The notes: a model not told the origin generated them from the letters alone. Positions 15,652 to 24,799 are shown, numbered from the stretch's first letter. The stretch is 64,000 bases of DNA from an uncultured Propionibacteriaceae bacterium (GCA_945911015.1 CAMDZW010000005.1:1-64000); one strand, 5' to 3'. Made by a program: numbers and translations.

Positions 15652-18135
15652 GTGAGGCTTCGTACGGGCGGTCGCCTGCGCGGTCCACGGATTCTCGGGC
15701 CAGGGATGTTTTGGATAGCGGCCCCGCATCTGTTTGCGCACCTCGGCATATGGCCCGTCCCAGAAGGAACGCAGGTCACTGGTGACAGCCAGTGGGCGCC
15801 GGGCCGGGGAGAGCAGATGGAACAGGATCGGCACCCGCCCGTCGACCAATCGCGGTGTCTCGGCCAGCCCGAAGACCTCCTGCAGTTTCACCGCCACCAC
15901 TGGCTGATCGGGCTCGACCCCGGGCTCGGGGTAGTCAATCCGGATCGTCGAACCGGACGGCACGGCCAGCCGCTCAGGGGCCAACTCATCCAGTCGGGAG
16001 GCTTGCGGCCACGGCATCAGGCCACGCAGCAGCCCGACCAGGTCGATCCCGGCCAGGGTGCGAGGTGGGTCGAGGGCGATCCGTTCGGCGACCACGGCCA
16101 GAAGGGATTCATCGTCGACCGCAGGCCACGGATCCCCCATTTCCTTGTGGAGCAGGGAAAGTCGCCGTCGCAGGCTGGTGGCGGCCGCGGACCAGACAAG
16201 GGCATCCACTCCGCGTGAGCTGAGCTCGGCGGCCAGGACCGGACCGGTGTCCTCAGGGCGGGTGGCCACCGGTGTCGAGGACAGGATGATTGCACCCAGA
16301 CGGCGGACCTGACGGACTCGCACCTCGCCGCTGTCGGCGACCGCTTCTCGCGCCGTGGTCACCAAGTGCTCCCCGGTCGCGAGCGCATCCTCCTGCGACA
16401 AAGGAGCGGCCAACCGGATCACCGCCCCGGTGCCGTCGGCGACCTGACCGGCAGCCCGCTGCACCTCCCACACAGCCAGCCATTCCTGACCGAGCAGGCT
16501 GCTCGTCCCGGGCAGGGCCGCACGGGTGCCGCTGGCGAGCAGATAGGACCGCGACCCGTCACCGGTGCGACGGGCGATCCGGTCCGGGCGGGCCAGCGCA
16601 ACCACCCGGCCGGGTGAGGCGGAGCCGGGACGGTCCGGCCTCTCGGTCGTGGCGATCCGGGTCAGGCGGGCAGATTCTCGTTGCCACGCGCGACTTCCCG
16701 GGGCCCGTCCCGAGCGCAGATCAGCGAGCAGTCGGGACAGATCTGCTTGTGGGCAACGATGATCCCCGGTCATCGCTGCGACCGTTTCGGCGACGGTATG
16801 CCGATCTCCGTCGGCGTCGACCAGGGCGCGGGCGGGCCGAACGCCGATCGGCATGCGGGCGACCCGGCGTCCGAGCGCCGTCGGATGGCCGGCCCGGTCG
16901 ACCAGGTCCAGGGCTTGCAGGATGTCGACCGCCTGGGTCATCGATTCGGCCGGGGGTGGGGTCAGCCAGGACAGGCCAATACCGGCCGGGGTGCCCCAGA
17001 CCGCGAGCAGCAGAGCCGTGTCGGTCAGGTCGGCAGCCATGATCTCCGGCGCGGCGACCGCCGGTAGGTGGGCGACATCGGACTCGGGAAAGACCCGGAC
17101 CGCCCGACCCGGACCGAGTCGGGCCGCCCGACCTGCCCGTTGTTCGAGACTGGCCCGTGAAGCACTCACCGTCACCAGCCCGGTCATGTCACGGCCGCGA
17201 TCGCGACGGATCTCCCGGGAGAGGCCGGCGTCGACCACCAGCTGCACCCCGGGCACGGTCAGGGAACTCTCCGCAATCGCTGTGGACACGACGATCCGCG
17301 GGGAGGCGTCGGAGGCGCGACCCCGTACGGCATGGTCCTGGGCCCGGGCGTCGAGCTGGCCGTGCAGCGGCAGGACGTCAACACCATCGGTGGTGGCGGC
17401 CAGAAGCCGTACGAGAGTGTCGACCTCCCGTGCGCCCGGGACGAAGACCAGGGCGTCGGAGCCTTCCTCGGTGTGCGCCCGGGCCGTGACCTCTGCCAGA
17501 TGGAGGAGGTATTCCTGGCTCACTCCACGTGCATCGAGCCGGGGTCCACGGCTGGGCTGGTGGTCGATCCGCAGCGGATGGAGGGCCCACGGCAGATCCA
17601 CCACCTGAGCGCCGATCAGGGCGGCGACCGCGTCTGCATCGACGGTCGCCGACATGGCAGTGACCATGAGGTCCTCGCGCAGCGTGCGGACCTCGGCCAG
17701 CAGGGCCAGCAGCAGATCGGTCTCGACCGAGCGCTCATGGACCTCGTCGATGACCACGGCAGAGACGGACTCAAGGCCCGGATCGGCCAACAGGCGACGG
17801 ATCAGGATGCCGGGGGTGACGAACTCGATGCGAGTGTCGGCGCTGACCGCACGCTCTCCGCGGACGGTGAAGCCCACGGGACCACCCACCGGTGACCGGT
17901 CGAGCTCGGCGACGCGGCGGGCGGCGGCCCGGACTGCGACCCGACGAGGCTGGGTGACCACGACCCGACCTTCGGTGAGCTGGGCGAGCAGGGGTGGCAC
18001 GAAGGTCGTCTTCCCGGTGCCGGGTGGGGCAGAGACGACCAGGGCGCCACCTGTGGCTGCTTCCCGGAGGGTGTCCTCGGCTGTGGCGACGACCAGTCCG
18101 GCGCCGATGCGGGCGAGGTCGAACTGGTGCGGCAT
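15646..18135 (-). CDS. hrpB: ATP-dependent helicase HrpB (DEAH-box family)
   Basis: An 829-residue superfamily 2 helicase. Walker A PPGTGKTT is at about 37-44, the Walker B/DEAH-type box reads DEVHERS, and motif III is MSAT. The C-terminal HrpB domain is present (PCQADLSRLLADLR-like helicase-associated region, then WP-rich end). The length is typical of HrpB (about 810-850). The cellular role is poorly defined; homologues are linked to mRNA processing or stress. It starts 12 bases after the SIP gene and may be cotranscribed with it under the iron box at 18963. Confidence 0.92.
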   Translation of the reverse strand: MPHQFDLARIGAGLVVATAEDTLREAATGGALVVSAPPGTGKTTFVPPLLAQLTEGRVVVTQPRRVAVRAAARRVAELDRSPVGGPVGFTVRGERAVSADTRIEFVTPGILIRRLLADPGLESVSAVVIDEVHERSVETDLLLALLAEVRTLREDLMVTAMSATVDADAVAALIGAQVVDLPWALHPLRIDHQPSRGPRLDARGVSQEYLLHLAEVTARAHTEEGSDALVFVPGAREVDTLVRLLAATTDGVDVLPLHGQLDARAQDHAVRGRASDASPRIVVSTAIAESSLTVPGVQLVVDAGLSREIRRDRGRDMTGLVTVSASRASLEQRAGRAARLGPGRAVRVFPESDVAHLPAVAAPEIMAADLTDTALLLAVWGTPAGIGLSWLTPPPAESMTQAVDILQALDLVDRAGHPTALGRRVARMPIGVRPARALVDADGDRHTVAETVAAMTGDHRCPQADLSRLLADLRSGRAPGSRAWQRESARLTRIATTERPDRPGSASPGRVVALARPDRIARRTGDGSRSYLLASGTRAALPGTSSLLGQEWLAVWEVQRAAGQVADGTGAVIRLAAPLSQEDALATGEHLVTTAREAVADSGEVRVRQVRRLGAIILSSTPVATRPEDTGPVLAAELSSRGVDALVWSAAATSLRRRLSLLHKEMGDPWPAVDDESLLAVVAERIALDPPRTLAGIDLVGLLRGLMPWPQASRLDELAPERLAVPSGSTIRIDYPEPGVEPDQPVVAVKLQEVFGLAETPRLVDGRVPILFHLLSPARRPLAVTSDLRSFWDGPYAEVRKQMRGRYPKHPWPENPWTAQATARTKPHR

Positions 18136-18147
18136 GGAGCCAGTGTG

Positions 18148-18960
18148 TCAGTCATCCTCGTCGTCGGGGACGTGGTGGTCGAGGTTGACGGTGCCGGCCT
18201 TCCAGTAGCCGTCGACGTCCATCCGCTCCTTCGCCAGCCCGACCTCGCGGCGCAGCCAACCGCGGATCGGCTTGATCGCGCCGGCCTCGCCTGCGACGAA
18301 GGCGAACCAGTCATCATGGTCAGGCAGGTCCACCCGGCGTACGGCTTCGGCCAGGTCGTCGGCGCCGACCCAGTGCAGGTCGACGCTCGCGGCACCGGTC
18401 AGTGTCTGGGGTTCTCCGGAGGCAATGACGGTGGCGGTCGCAGTCGCCGGGAGTTCCTCAACCCACCGGCCGATCGCCGGCAGCGCGGTCTCGTCGCCGG
18501 CGATGAGGTACCAGCGGTAGTCGGTGGGGAAGTGGTGGGTGCCGCGTGGGCCCAGCACCCCGAGCTGGTCACCGATCTCGGCCCGGCTGGCCCAGACGCC
18601 TGCGATGCCGTGCTCGTGCCGGACGAAGTCGATGGTCAGCTCTCGGGCCGCGGCGTCGAAACCTCGGACGGTGTAGTCGCGGAAGATCGGCCTCGGGCCG
18701 TCCGGATCGATCTCCATCCCCCGGTCACCGACCCGGGGTACGACGAGTTCGCCGGTCTCCGGGTGCGGGAAGCACAGTTTCACGTGATCATTGACATGCA
18801 TGGTGAAGAAGGGGAAGTCCTCGCCCAGGTCGTCTCCGGCGAGCGTGATGCGTCGCATCCGAGGCGTCACCTCCACCACACGGGCCACGGAAAGGATCCG
18901 TCGGCCCACGGGCAGGAACTCGATGCGGACCGTACGGGGTGAGGTTTCTGTCTCAGTCAT
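18148..18960 (-). CDS. Siderophore-interacting protein (FAD-dependent ferric-siderophore reductase)
   Basis: A 270-residue cytoplasmic reductase of the SIP/ViuB family, predicted to reduce Fe(III)-siderophore to release iron. The FAD-binding barrel is at about 15-130 with RDYTVR as the flavin-contact motif and DFVRHEHG-GVWA following. The C-terminal NAD(P)H-like domain contains YLIAGDETALPAI and FVAGEAGAIKPIR-WLRRE, both hallmark SIP segments. It is preceded within three bases by a 19-bp iron box (18963-18981), so its transcription should rise in iron starvation. It is divergent from the sirtuin gene and upstream of hrpB on the same strand. Confidence 0.92.
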   Translation of the reverse strand: MTETETSPRTVRIEFLPVGRRILSVARVVEVTPRMRRITLAGDDLGEDFPFFTMHVNDHVKLCFPHPETGELVVPRVGDRGMEIDPDGPRPIFRDYTVRGFDAAARELTIDFVRHEHGIAGVWASRAEIGDQLGVLGPRGTHHFPTDYRWYLIAGDETALPAIGRWVEELPATATATVIASGEPQTLTGAASVDLHWVGADDLAEAVRRVDLPDHDDWFAFVAGEAGAIKPIRGWLRREVGLAKERMDVDGYWKAGTVNLDHHVPDDEDD

Positions 18961-18962
18961 GG

Positions 18963-18981
18963 TGAGGGCAGCCTATCCTGC
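18963..18981 (-). promoter_or_regulatory. IdeR/DmdR1-type iron box upstream of SIP
   Basis: On the minus strand the 19 bases GCAGGATAGGCTGCCCTCA match the DtxR/IdeR consensus TTAGGTTAGGCTAACCTAA at 13 of 19 positions, including the central TAGGCT and CCT. It ends two bases before the SIP start codon, a blocking position. The second box (23171) lends support. Confidence 0.65.
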
Positions 18982-19033
18982 CCTTGGGTAGGTGGGCGTG
19001 GACGCGGACACCCGAAGGTGATCTACTCCCCTC

Positions 19034-19714
19034 ATGCGGATTGTGGTGCTGACCGGGGCAGGCATCTCCGCCGAGAGTGGCCTGGCAACCTTTCGCGATG
19101 CGGGTGGGCTCTGGGAGGGGCATCGGCCCGAGGACGTTGCGACCCCGGAAGCCTTCATGGCCGATCGGGCCCTGGTGCAGCGCTTCTACGATGCTCGTCG
19201 TGCCGAACTCGCCACCGTGTCACCCAATCCCGCCCACCGGGCGCTCGCCGAGCTGGGCCACCGGATCGGCGACGACCTGGTGCTGGTCACCCAGAACGTC
19301 GACGACCTCCACGAACGGGCCGGTTCGAGCGCGGTCATCCACATGCACGGTGAGCTGCTCCGAGCACGGTGCGAGGCCTGCAGTGGCCAGCCCCACTGGG
19401 ACGGGCCCCTGGCCGATGAACCGGACTGTCCGATCTGTGGTGTCGCCGCCCTGCGCCCCGATGTGGTCTGGTTCGGTGAGTTGCCCTACCAGATGGAGCG
19501 GATCGATCAGGAGCTGAAACGCTGTGACCTGTTCGTCGCGATCGGCACCTCCGGTCAGGTCTATCCGGCGGCCGGCTTCGTCGAGCAGGCTCGGCGACAC
19601 GGCGCCCGGACGGTCGAGCTCAACCTGGAGGCCACTGAGTCCCGGTTCACTGAGTCGATCGTCGGCCCGGCAGGTCAGACCGTGCCGGCATGGGTGGCGC
19701 AGATCCTCGGCTGA
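19034..19714 (+). CDS. NAD-dependent protein deacylase (class III sirtuin, CobB-like)
   Basis: A 226-residue Sir2 protein that removes acyl groups from lysines using NAD+. GAGISAESG (8-16) and FRDAGGLW bind NAD, TQNVDDLHERAG follows, and His105 in HMHGEL is the catalytic base. Two cysteine pairs (CEAC, CPIC) hold zinc. Tyr52 and Arg55 (FYDARR) form the class III YxxR pocket that accepts succinyl or malonyl lysine, so desuccinylase activity is likely beside deacetylation. It diverges from a SIP gene and its stop abuts the stop of an ABC gene (shared palindrome TGATCA). Confidence 0.92.
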   Translation: MRIVVLTGAGISAESGLATFRDAGGLWEGHRPEDVATPEAFMADRALVQRFYDARRAELATVSPNPAHRALAELGHRIGDDLVLVTQNVDDLHERAGSSAVIHMHGELLRARCEACSGQPHWDGPLADEPDCPICGVAALRPDVVWFGELPYQMERIDQELKRCDLFVAIGTSGQVYPAAGFVEQARRHGARTVELNLEATESRFTESIVGPAGQTVPAWVAQILG

Positions 19715-21496
19715 TCAGTGGCTGGACCAGGCCGCCCACAGCTGCGCATAGCGGCCACTGAGCGCCAGGAGTGCGTCGTGACTGCCCTGCTCGACGATGT
19801 CGCCGTGCTCGAGGACGATGATCCGGTCGGCGGTACTCGCCTGGCTCAGCCGGTGCGCCACCACCAGTCCACCGCGCCCCACGAGAACCGACGACGCGGC
19901 AGCCTCCAGATCCTTGGATCCAGCTGAGCCGGCCTCAGCGGTCGCCTCGTCAAGGACCACGAAGTCGGGGTCGGCGACCAAGATCCGGGCCAGCGCGATC
20001 TGCTGGGCCTGGACTGCGGTGAGGGTTTCGCCGCCATCGCCGACCGGGGTCTCGATGCCGCGCGGCAGAGCGCTCACCCAGCCATCGGCGCGGACCCGAC
20101 GCAGCACCTCCCACAGCTCGTCGACACCGGTGTCGGGCCGGGCCAGACGGATGTTGTCGGCCACGGCCGCGGCGAAAGTGTGGACCTCTTGCGACACCAG
20201 GCAAACATGGCCCCGCAAGGAGTCCTCGGCGACAGCCGAGACCTCGATCCCACCCAGCTGGCAGGACCCGCCGGTGGGAACGATGATGCCGGCCACGATC
20301 CGCGCCAGGGTCGTCTTGCCCGAACCGGTCGATCCGACCACGGCGACCACTTCACCGGGGGCGATGTCGAGGTCGACCCCGTGCAGCACCTCATGCCCGG
20401 GCACGTAGCTGTGACGGATGTCGCGCGCGACGAAGCGATGCCGGCCGGCCGGGACCACCGCGCTTCGGGCAGCGACCGGTGCCTGGGCGACGCCGACCAT
20501 CCGCGACAGAGAGGCAGCCGCTGACTGGACCTCGTCGAAGAGCACCACCAGTGCGCCGAGGGGGTTGAAGAGTCGGTGGAACAACAGCGCTGCGGCCGCC
20601 ACCGCCCCGGCGGTGACCCAGCCTGCCCACACCAGGACGAAGCCACCGCCCAACAGCAGGCCGAGGGTGACCGCCTCGGCCCGGTTGTTGCGGCCATTGA
20701 GGCGGGTCAGCAACCGGAACACCCCGATCGACAGGTCCCGAGCCCGGGCCGACGAGTGGTTGATCCGGTCCAACTCGACCTGTTCGGCGCCGAAGGCCCG
20801 CAGTGTTCGCGCACCGGTGATGCCGCCCAGCAGATGACCGGCTCGCTCGCCGAAGGCGGCTCGCTCGGCGGCGTACACCGGTCCTGACCGAGGCAGATAC
20901 CAGCGCAGGGATGCGGCATACATCGGGATCGCGATGAGTCCGATCAGCCCGAGCCGCCAGTCCAGAGCGAGCATCCCGACCCCGGTGGTGACGACTGCGG
21001 TCACGGCCGACAGCAGATGGGGCACCAGCGAAGAAGTGGCCGATGCCACCACCCGTGAGTCCTCGGCGACCCGCGACACCAGGTCACCGTTGCCGGCTCG
21101 TTCGATCTGGGCCGAGTCGAGCCGCAGTGCACGATCCACCACCTCCTCACGAAGGTCGGCAACGGCATGTTCGCCGATCCGAGCCGTGGCCAACATTCCC
21201 AGCCAGGTGAAGATGGCCCCCACCAGACCGGCCGCGACAGTCACCACGGCAGCGGTGACCACTGGTCGTACGGCGTCGGGTCCCGCCCCCACGGTGGGCA
21301 GCACATCCACCAACCAGCCCAGCACCATCGGCGCCACCAGGCCGGCCACCCCGGCCGCCAATGAGGCAACGACCACCACGACCAGGAGCGCCGGCCGGGA
21401 CCGCAGCAGCCGCCACGCCGCCCGAACAGTGGTCCGGCTGTCGGCAATCGGCAGGATGTCCTTGCCTGCTTCGGAAATCTCGGTGCTGGTGCTCAT
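19715..21496 (-). CDS. ABC transporter half (TMD-NBD) with degenerate signature motif
   Basis: A 593-residue exporter-fold half transporter. About six membrane helices occupy residues 25-320. The NBD has Walker A GSTGSGKTTL, Walker B FVVLDEATAEAG with the catalytic Glu, and a normal H-loop (VVAHRLSQ). The signature reads LTAVQAQQ instead of LSGGQ. It pairs with the upstream half, whose defects are complementary. ATG 21496 overlaps the partner's TGA as ATGA. Siderophore-linked importers with this fold (mycobacterial IrtAB, YbtPQ) are the best functional model, because SIP genes and iron boxes flank the pair. Confidence 0.88.
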   Translation of the reverse strand: MSTSTEISEAGKDILPIADSRTTVRAAWRLLRSRPALLVVVVVASLAAGVAGLVAPMVLGWLVDVLPTVGAGPDAVRPVVTAAVVTVAAGLVGAIFTWLGMLATARIGEHAVADLREEVVDRALRLDSAQIERAGNGDLVSRVAEDSRVVASATSSLVPHLLSAVTAVVTTGVGMLALDWRLGLIGLIAIPMYAASLRWYLPRSGPVYAAERAAFGERAGHLLGGITGARTLRAFGAEQVELDRINHSSARARDLSIGVFRLLTRLNGRNNRAEAVTLGLLLGGGFVLVWAGWVTAGAVAAAALLFHRLFNPLGALVVLFDEVQSAAASLSRMVGVAQAPVAARSAVVPAGRHRFVARDIRHSYVPGHEVLHGVDLDIAPGEVVAVVGSTGSGKTTLARIVAGIIVPTGGSCQLGGIEVSAVAEDSLRGHVCLVSQEVHTFAAAVADNIRLARPDTGVDELWEVLRRVRADGWVSALPRGIETPVGDGGETLTAVQAQQIALARILVADPDFVVLDEATAEAGSAGSKDLEAAASSVLVGRGGLVVAHRLSQASTADRIIVLEHGDIVEQGSHDALLALSGRYAQLWAAWSSH

Positions 21497-23148
21497 CGCA
21501 GCACCAGCTCCGCGTAGTGCGGCGAGCTGGTGACCAGCTCGGCATGGGTGCCGTCGACCTGGCCGTCGCGGCCGATCAGGATCACCCGATCTGCCACGGC
21601 ACACAGGGCCGGGCTGGAGGTGATCACGATTGTGGACCGGCCTGTCCGGGCTCGGCGCAAGGAGGTGGCAATGTGTTGCTCGGTCACCGCATCGACTGCG
21701 GTCGTCGGATCACACAGCACCAGGATCTCGGGTGCGGCATAGATCGCCCGGGCGAGGGCGATCCGCTGTCGCTGGCCGCCGGACAGATTCGTGCCGTCGG
21801 CCGAGATCTCGTGGTCGAGGTCGTCGGGAAAAAGCTCCAACAGTTCGGTGCAGGCCGATGCCTCCAGTGCCTCACTGAGCCGGTTCTGGTCGACGGCGGA
21901 TCCGAGAATCACGTTGTCACGCAAGGATCCGGCGAAGATGTCCACCTTGTGCGGGGCGACCGCCAGGGTGCCGCGCACCGACAACTCGGTGCGCGGGGTC
22001 CCGCCGAGCAGCACCTGCGCGGCCTGGCCCGACTCTCCGGCCAGGGCTGCGCTGAGAGCATCCCCCGTACGAGGGGAGGCAACCACCACGGCGACCAATT
22101 CGCCAGGTGTCACGGTGAATCGGCCCGATTCGCCCAGGTCGACACTGAGTTCCGAAGAGACAGCCGCTGCCGCGCTGGAGGCGATCAGATCCGGCTGGCC
22201 CAGGAAGGCACCGATCCGCCGTGCCGAGGCGACGGAGAAGAACAGCAAGGGAATCGAGGCGACCACCGTCGAGAGAGGTTCGGCCAGGAAGACCGCCAAA
22301 CCGACCACGGCGATCAGGTCGCCGATGCCCAGATGTCCTTGCAGCAGGCGGATCCCGCCGACCAACACCACGGCGGCGATCAGCAGGGCGAGGATCGTCT
22401 GTTGTGCACCGTCGACCACGGCCATGCCCGATGCGGTGCGGACCCCGGCGTCGCGGGCCTCCCTGCTGGACCGGCCATACTGGGTGCGGACTGCCGGCTC
22501 GGCTCCGATGCCCTTGATCACCCGAAGGCCCCGGACCAGGTCAGTGGCCATGCCCGAGGCGCGGGCGATGGTGGCTTGCATGGTGTGGCTGTGTCGCTCG
22601 ATGGGTTGTGAGACCAGATGGCTCAGAACCAGGGTGAGGGCGACACCGCCGAGGACGACGAGCCCGACGATGACATCGGTCAGCAGCAGATAGATCGCCC
22701 CAGCCACGACACCGATCACGGCCGACCCCATCAGGGCAACCCGGCGCAGTACGAAACTGGTCACGTCCGCATCGGCGGTCGCCACTGACAGCACCTCGCC
22801 GGGCATCAGCTCGGTGCGCACGCCCGACGGTGACAGGGTGCGCGAGGCGACCTCCACCCGCAAATCATGGGTCTCCCGGTTCAGTGCCCGGTTCGCCAGC
22901 CGTGCACCGAAGCGGTATCCCAACGACAAGATCACAAACAGCACGGCAACGCAGGTCAGGCCCACAGCCAGGGCGGGCCAGGACTGGGTGACGACCGCAT
23001 GGTCGACCACCAGGCCGATGAGCACCGGGACGGCCGCCTCGCAGGCCTGCCAGACGCACAGGATGACCAGCCCGGGGATCAGCAGTCGCCGCTGCCGGGT
23101 GATGGTGCGGCGCAGCACGGCAGGGCCGTTGTCCGGCGGGGAAGTCAT
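21493..23148 (-). CDS. ABC transporter half (TMD-NBD) with non-catalytic nucleotide site
   Basis: A 551-residue partner half transporter. The TMD covers about residues 15-300. The NBD keeps an intact signature (LSGGQRQRIALARA), but Walker A is missing (VVASPRTGDALS replaces GxxGxGKS/T), Walker B reads LVLCDPTTAVD with Pro at the catalytic Glu position, and the H-loop His is Ser (VITSSPAL). Joined with the downstream half, the dimer would have one catalytic site made from that half's Walker motifs and this half's signature. GGGAG precedes ATG 23148, and an iron box lies 22 bases upstream. It is predicted to move a ferric siderophore or export one. Confidence 0.86.
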   Translation of the reverse strand: MTSPPDNGPAVLRRTITRQRRLLIPGLVILCVWQACEAAVPVLIGLVVDHAVVTQSWPALAVGLTCVAVLFVILSLGYRFGARLANRALNRETHDLRVEVASRTLSPSGVRTELMPGEVLSVATADADVTSFVLRRVALMGSAVIGVVAGAIYLLLTDVIVGLVVLGGVALTLVLSHLVSQPIERHSHTMQATIARASGMATDLVRGLRVIKGIGAEPAVRTQYGRSSREARDAGVRTASGMAVVDGAQQTILALLIAAVVLVGGIRLLQGHLGIGDLIAVVGLAVFLAEPLSTVVASIPLLFFSVASARRIGAFLGQPDLIASSAAAAVSSELSVDLGESGRFTVTPGELVAVVVASPRTGDALSAALAGESGQAAQVLLGGTPRTELSVRGTLAVAPHKVDIFAGSLRDNVILGSAVDQNRLSEALEASACTELLELFPDDLDHEISADGTNLSGGQRQRIALARAIYAAPEILVLCDPTTAVDAVTEQHIATSLRRARTGRSTIVITSSPALCAVADRVILIGRDGQVDGTHAELVTSSPHYAELVLR

Positions 23149-23170
23149 GTCGCTCCCGAGGTGAGATCAA

Positions 23171-23189
23171 TGAGGTCAGGCTGCCCTAA
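23171..23189. promoter_or_regulatory. IdeR/DmdR1-type iron box in the divergent ABC/SIP promoter
   Basis: TGAGGTCAGGCTGCCCTAA matches the DtxR/IdeR consensus TTAGGTTAGGCTAACCTAA at 15 of 19 positions. It lies in the 94-bp space between the divergent ABC pair and SIP2, so a single iron-loaded repressor could control both. Confidence 0.75.
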
Positions 23190-23242
23190 CACTTTACAGT
23201 GGTGGTCCCGCTCGCCCTCACCGCCACCCTGCTGGAGGCATC

Positions 23243-24142
23243 ATGATGAAGTTCCACCACGCCGACGTCACGACCGTGCAGCAACTGACTCCCGGCATGA
23301 TCCGAGTGACCCTCGCCGGGGAGGGGCTGACCGGATGGAAATCGACCGGTGTCGGGGACGAGTACGTACGGACCTTCTTCCCGCCGGGCGAGGATCGTAC
23401 CGAGGTGCCGCTGCCGATCCCGACCGAGAAGGGCTGGGAGTGGCCCGAGGGAGAGACCTCCTCGCCGATGCGCAACTACACCATCCGCGCACACCGGCCG
23501 GAGACCGGCGAGGTCGACATCGACTTCGTCGTCCACGACGGCGGTGTCGCCGCAGCCTGGGCACTGGAGGCCGCGCCCGGCGAAAGGATCGGCATCAACA
23601 CCCCAGCAGGGCTGTACGAAGCCCCCGACGACCTGAAATGGCAGCTGCTGGTTGCTGACCAGACCGGGCTCCCGGCTGCTCTGCGCCTGGCCGAGACCGC
23701 GCCGACCGGGGTCCGGACCCGAGTCGTCCTCGAGGTCCCCGACGCTGAACACGAGCAGCCCTGTGGCGACCCGAATGCCGAGATTCGCTGGGTCCACGGC
23801 GGCAACGGACACGGCCCGAGCAGGCTCGACGAGATCGTCCGGGCCTCACTCTCGGAACTGACCGGTGACGAGGGGGAGCTGCCGGGTGGCTATGTCTGGG
23901 TCGCCGGTGAGACCAAAGTGCTGCGGGCTGTACGCAAGCACCTGCGCCATGAGCTGAAGCTCCCCTCCACCCCGTACAAGGTCGTCGGCTACTGGACCGA
24001 ACGGGCCGAGGAGTGGCGTGAGCGCTTCCAGGCGCTCGATGACACCGTACGGGCAGAGCTCTCCCAGATGTGGTCCGAGGACCGCGACAAGGACGAGATC
24101 GAGGACGACTACACCGCCAAACTGGAGTCGCTCGGCCTCTGA
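23243..24142 (+). CDS. Siderophore-interacting protein (second copy)
   Basis: A 299-residue FAD-dependent ferric-siderophore reductase, about 30 residues longer than the first copy because of an acidic C-terminal extension (DRDKDEIEDDY). The flavin motif is RNYTIR, followed by DFVVHDGGVAAAWA. The NAD(P)H-side segments LVADQTGLPAALRL and YVWVAGETKVLRAVRKHLRHEL are typical of SIPs. GGAGG precedes ATG 23243. It is transcribed away from the ABC pair across the iron box at 23171. The two SIPs are divergent in sequence and probably serve different siderophores. Confidence 0.92.
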   Translation: MMKFHHADVTTVQQLTPGMIRVTLAGEGLTGWKSTGVGDEYVRTFFPPGEDRTEVPLPIPTEKGWEWPEGETSSPMRNYTIRAHRPETGEVDIDFVVHDGGVAAAWALEAAPGERIGINTPAGLYEAPDDLKWQLLVADQTGLPAALRLAETAPTGVRTRVVLEVPDAEHEQPCGDPNAEIRWVHGGNGHGPSRLDEIVRASLSELTGDEGELPGGYVWVAGETKVLRAVRKHLRHELKLPSTPYKVVGYWTERAEEWRERFQALDDTVRAELSQMWSEDRDKDEIEDDYTAKLESLGL

Positions 24143-24160
24143 TCCCTCAGGCCTGAGCTC

Positions 24161-24799
24161 TCAGGCCGACATCAGCGGTGACAGGCCGGCGGCCCGAGTC
24201 GGGGCGTCGGCGTCACCGCATGCGGTCAGCCAGTTGGCCAACAGCTGGTAGCCGTGCTCGGTCAGCACTGACTCCGGATGGAACTGGACCGCCTCGATCG
24301 GTAGTTCCCGGTGCCGCAACGCCATGATCACGCCGGTGTCGGTCCGCGCCGTCACCTCGAGGACCGCCGGGACACTGTCCGGCTCGAGCGCCAGCGAGTG
24401 GTAGCGGGTTGCGGTGAACGGCGACGGCAGCCCGGCGAACACGCCACGGCCGTCGTGGCTCACCGGCGAAGTCTTGCCGTGCAGCAGCTCCGGAGCCCGG
24501 TCGACCACCCCGCCGTACGCCACGGCGATCGACTGCAGCCCGAGACAGACACCGAAGATCGGGATTGATCCTGCCTTCGACCGCACCACGTCGATGCAGA
24601 CCCCAGCAGCCTCCGGCGTGCCCGGGCCGGGCGACAGCAGCACACCGTCAAAACCGTCGGCCCAGTCGGTGGCCTCGAACCGGGAGTCGTCGTTGCGCCA
24701 GACCTCGACCTCGGCGCCGATCTGGGCAAGGTACTGCACCAGGTTGTAGACGAAGGAGTCGTAGTTGTCGACGACGAGGATCCGGGCCATGTGATCCAT
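24161..24799 (-). CDS. trpG: Glutamine amidotransferase (anthranilate/aminodeoxychorismate synthase component II)
   Basis: A 212-residue class I glutamine amidotransferase that supplies ammonia to chorismate-using synthases (tryptophan or folate synthesis). It begins ILVVDNYDSFVYNLVQYL. The LSPGPGTP segment, Cys85 in GVCLGLQ and the His174/Glu176 pair in FHPES complete the catalytic triad. ATG 24799 is chosen; ATG 24790 is equally possible. It sits 25 bases after pknB in the same direction, the standard actinobacterial position annotated trpG. No synthase partner is in the window. Confidence 0.93.
   Translation of the reverse strand: MDHMARILVVDNYDSFVYNLVQYLAQIGAEVEVWRNDDSRFEATDWADGFDGVLLSPGPGTPEAAGVCIDVVRSKAGSIPIFGVCLGLQSIAVAYGGVVDRAPELLHGKTSPVSHDGRGVFAGLPSPFTATRYHSLALEPDSVPAVLEVTARTDTGVIMALRHRELPIEAVQFHPESVLTEHGYQLLANWLTACGDADAPTRAAGLSPLMSA

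Noticed and set aside
24146-24167. Further stop-codon duplication at trpG (CTCAGGCC twice)
   Set aside because: Only eight bases repeat and they overlap a 12-bp palindrome, so chance is likely.
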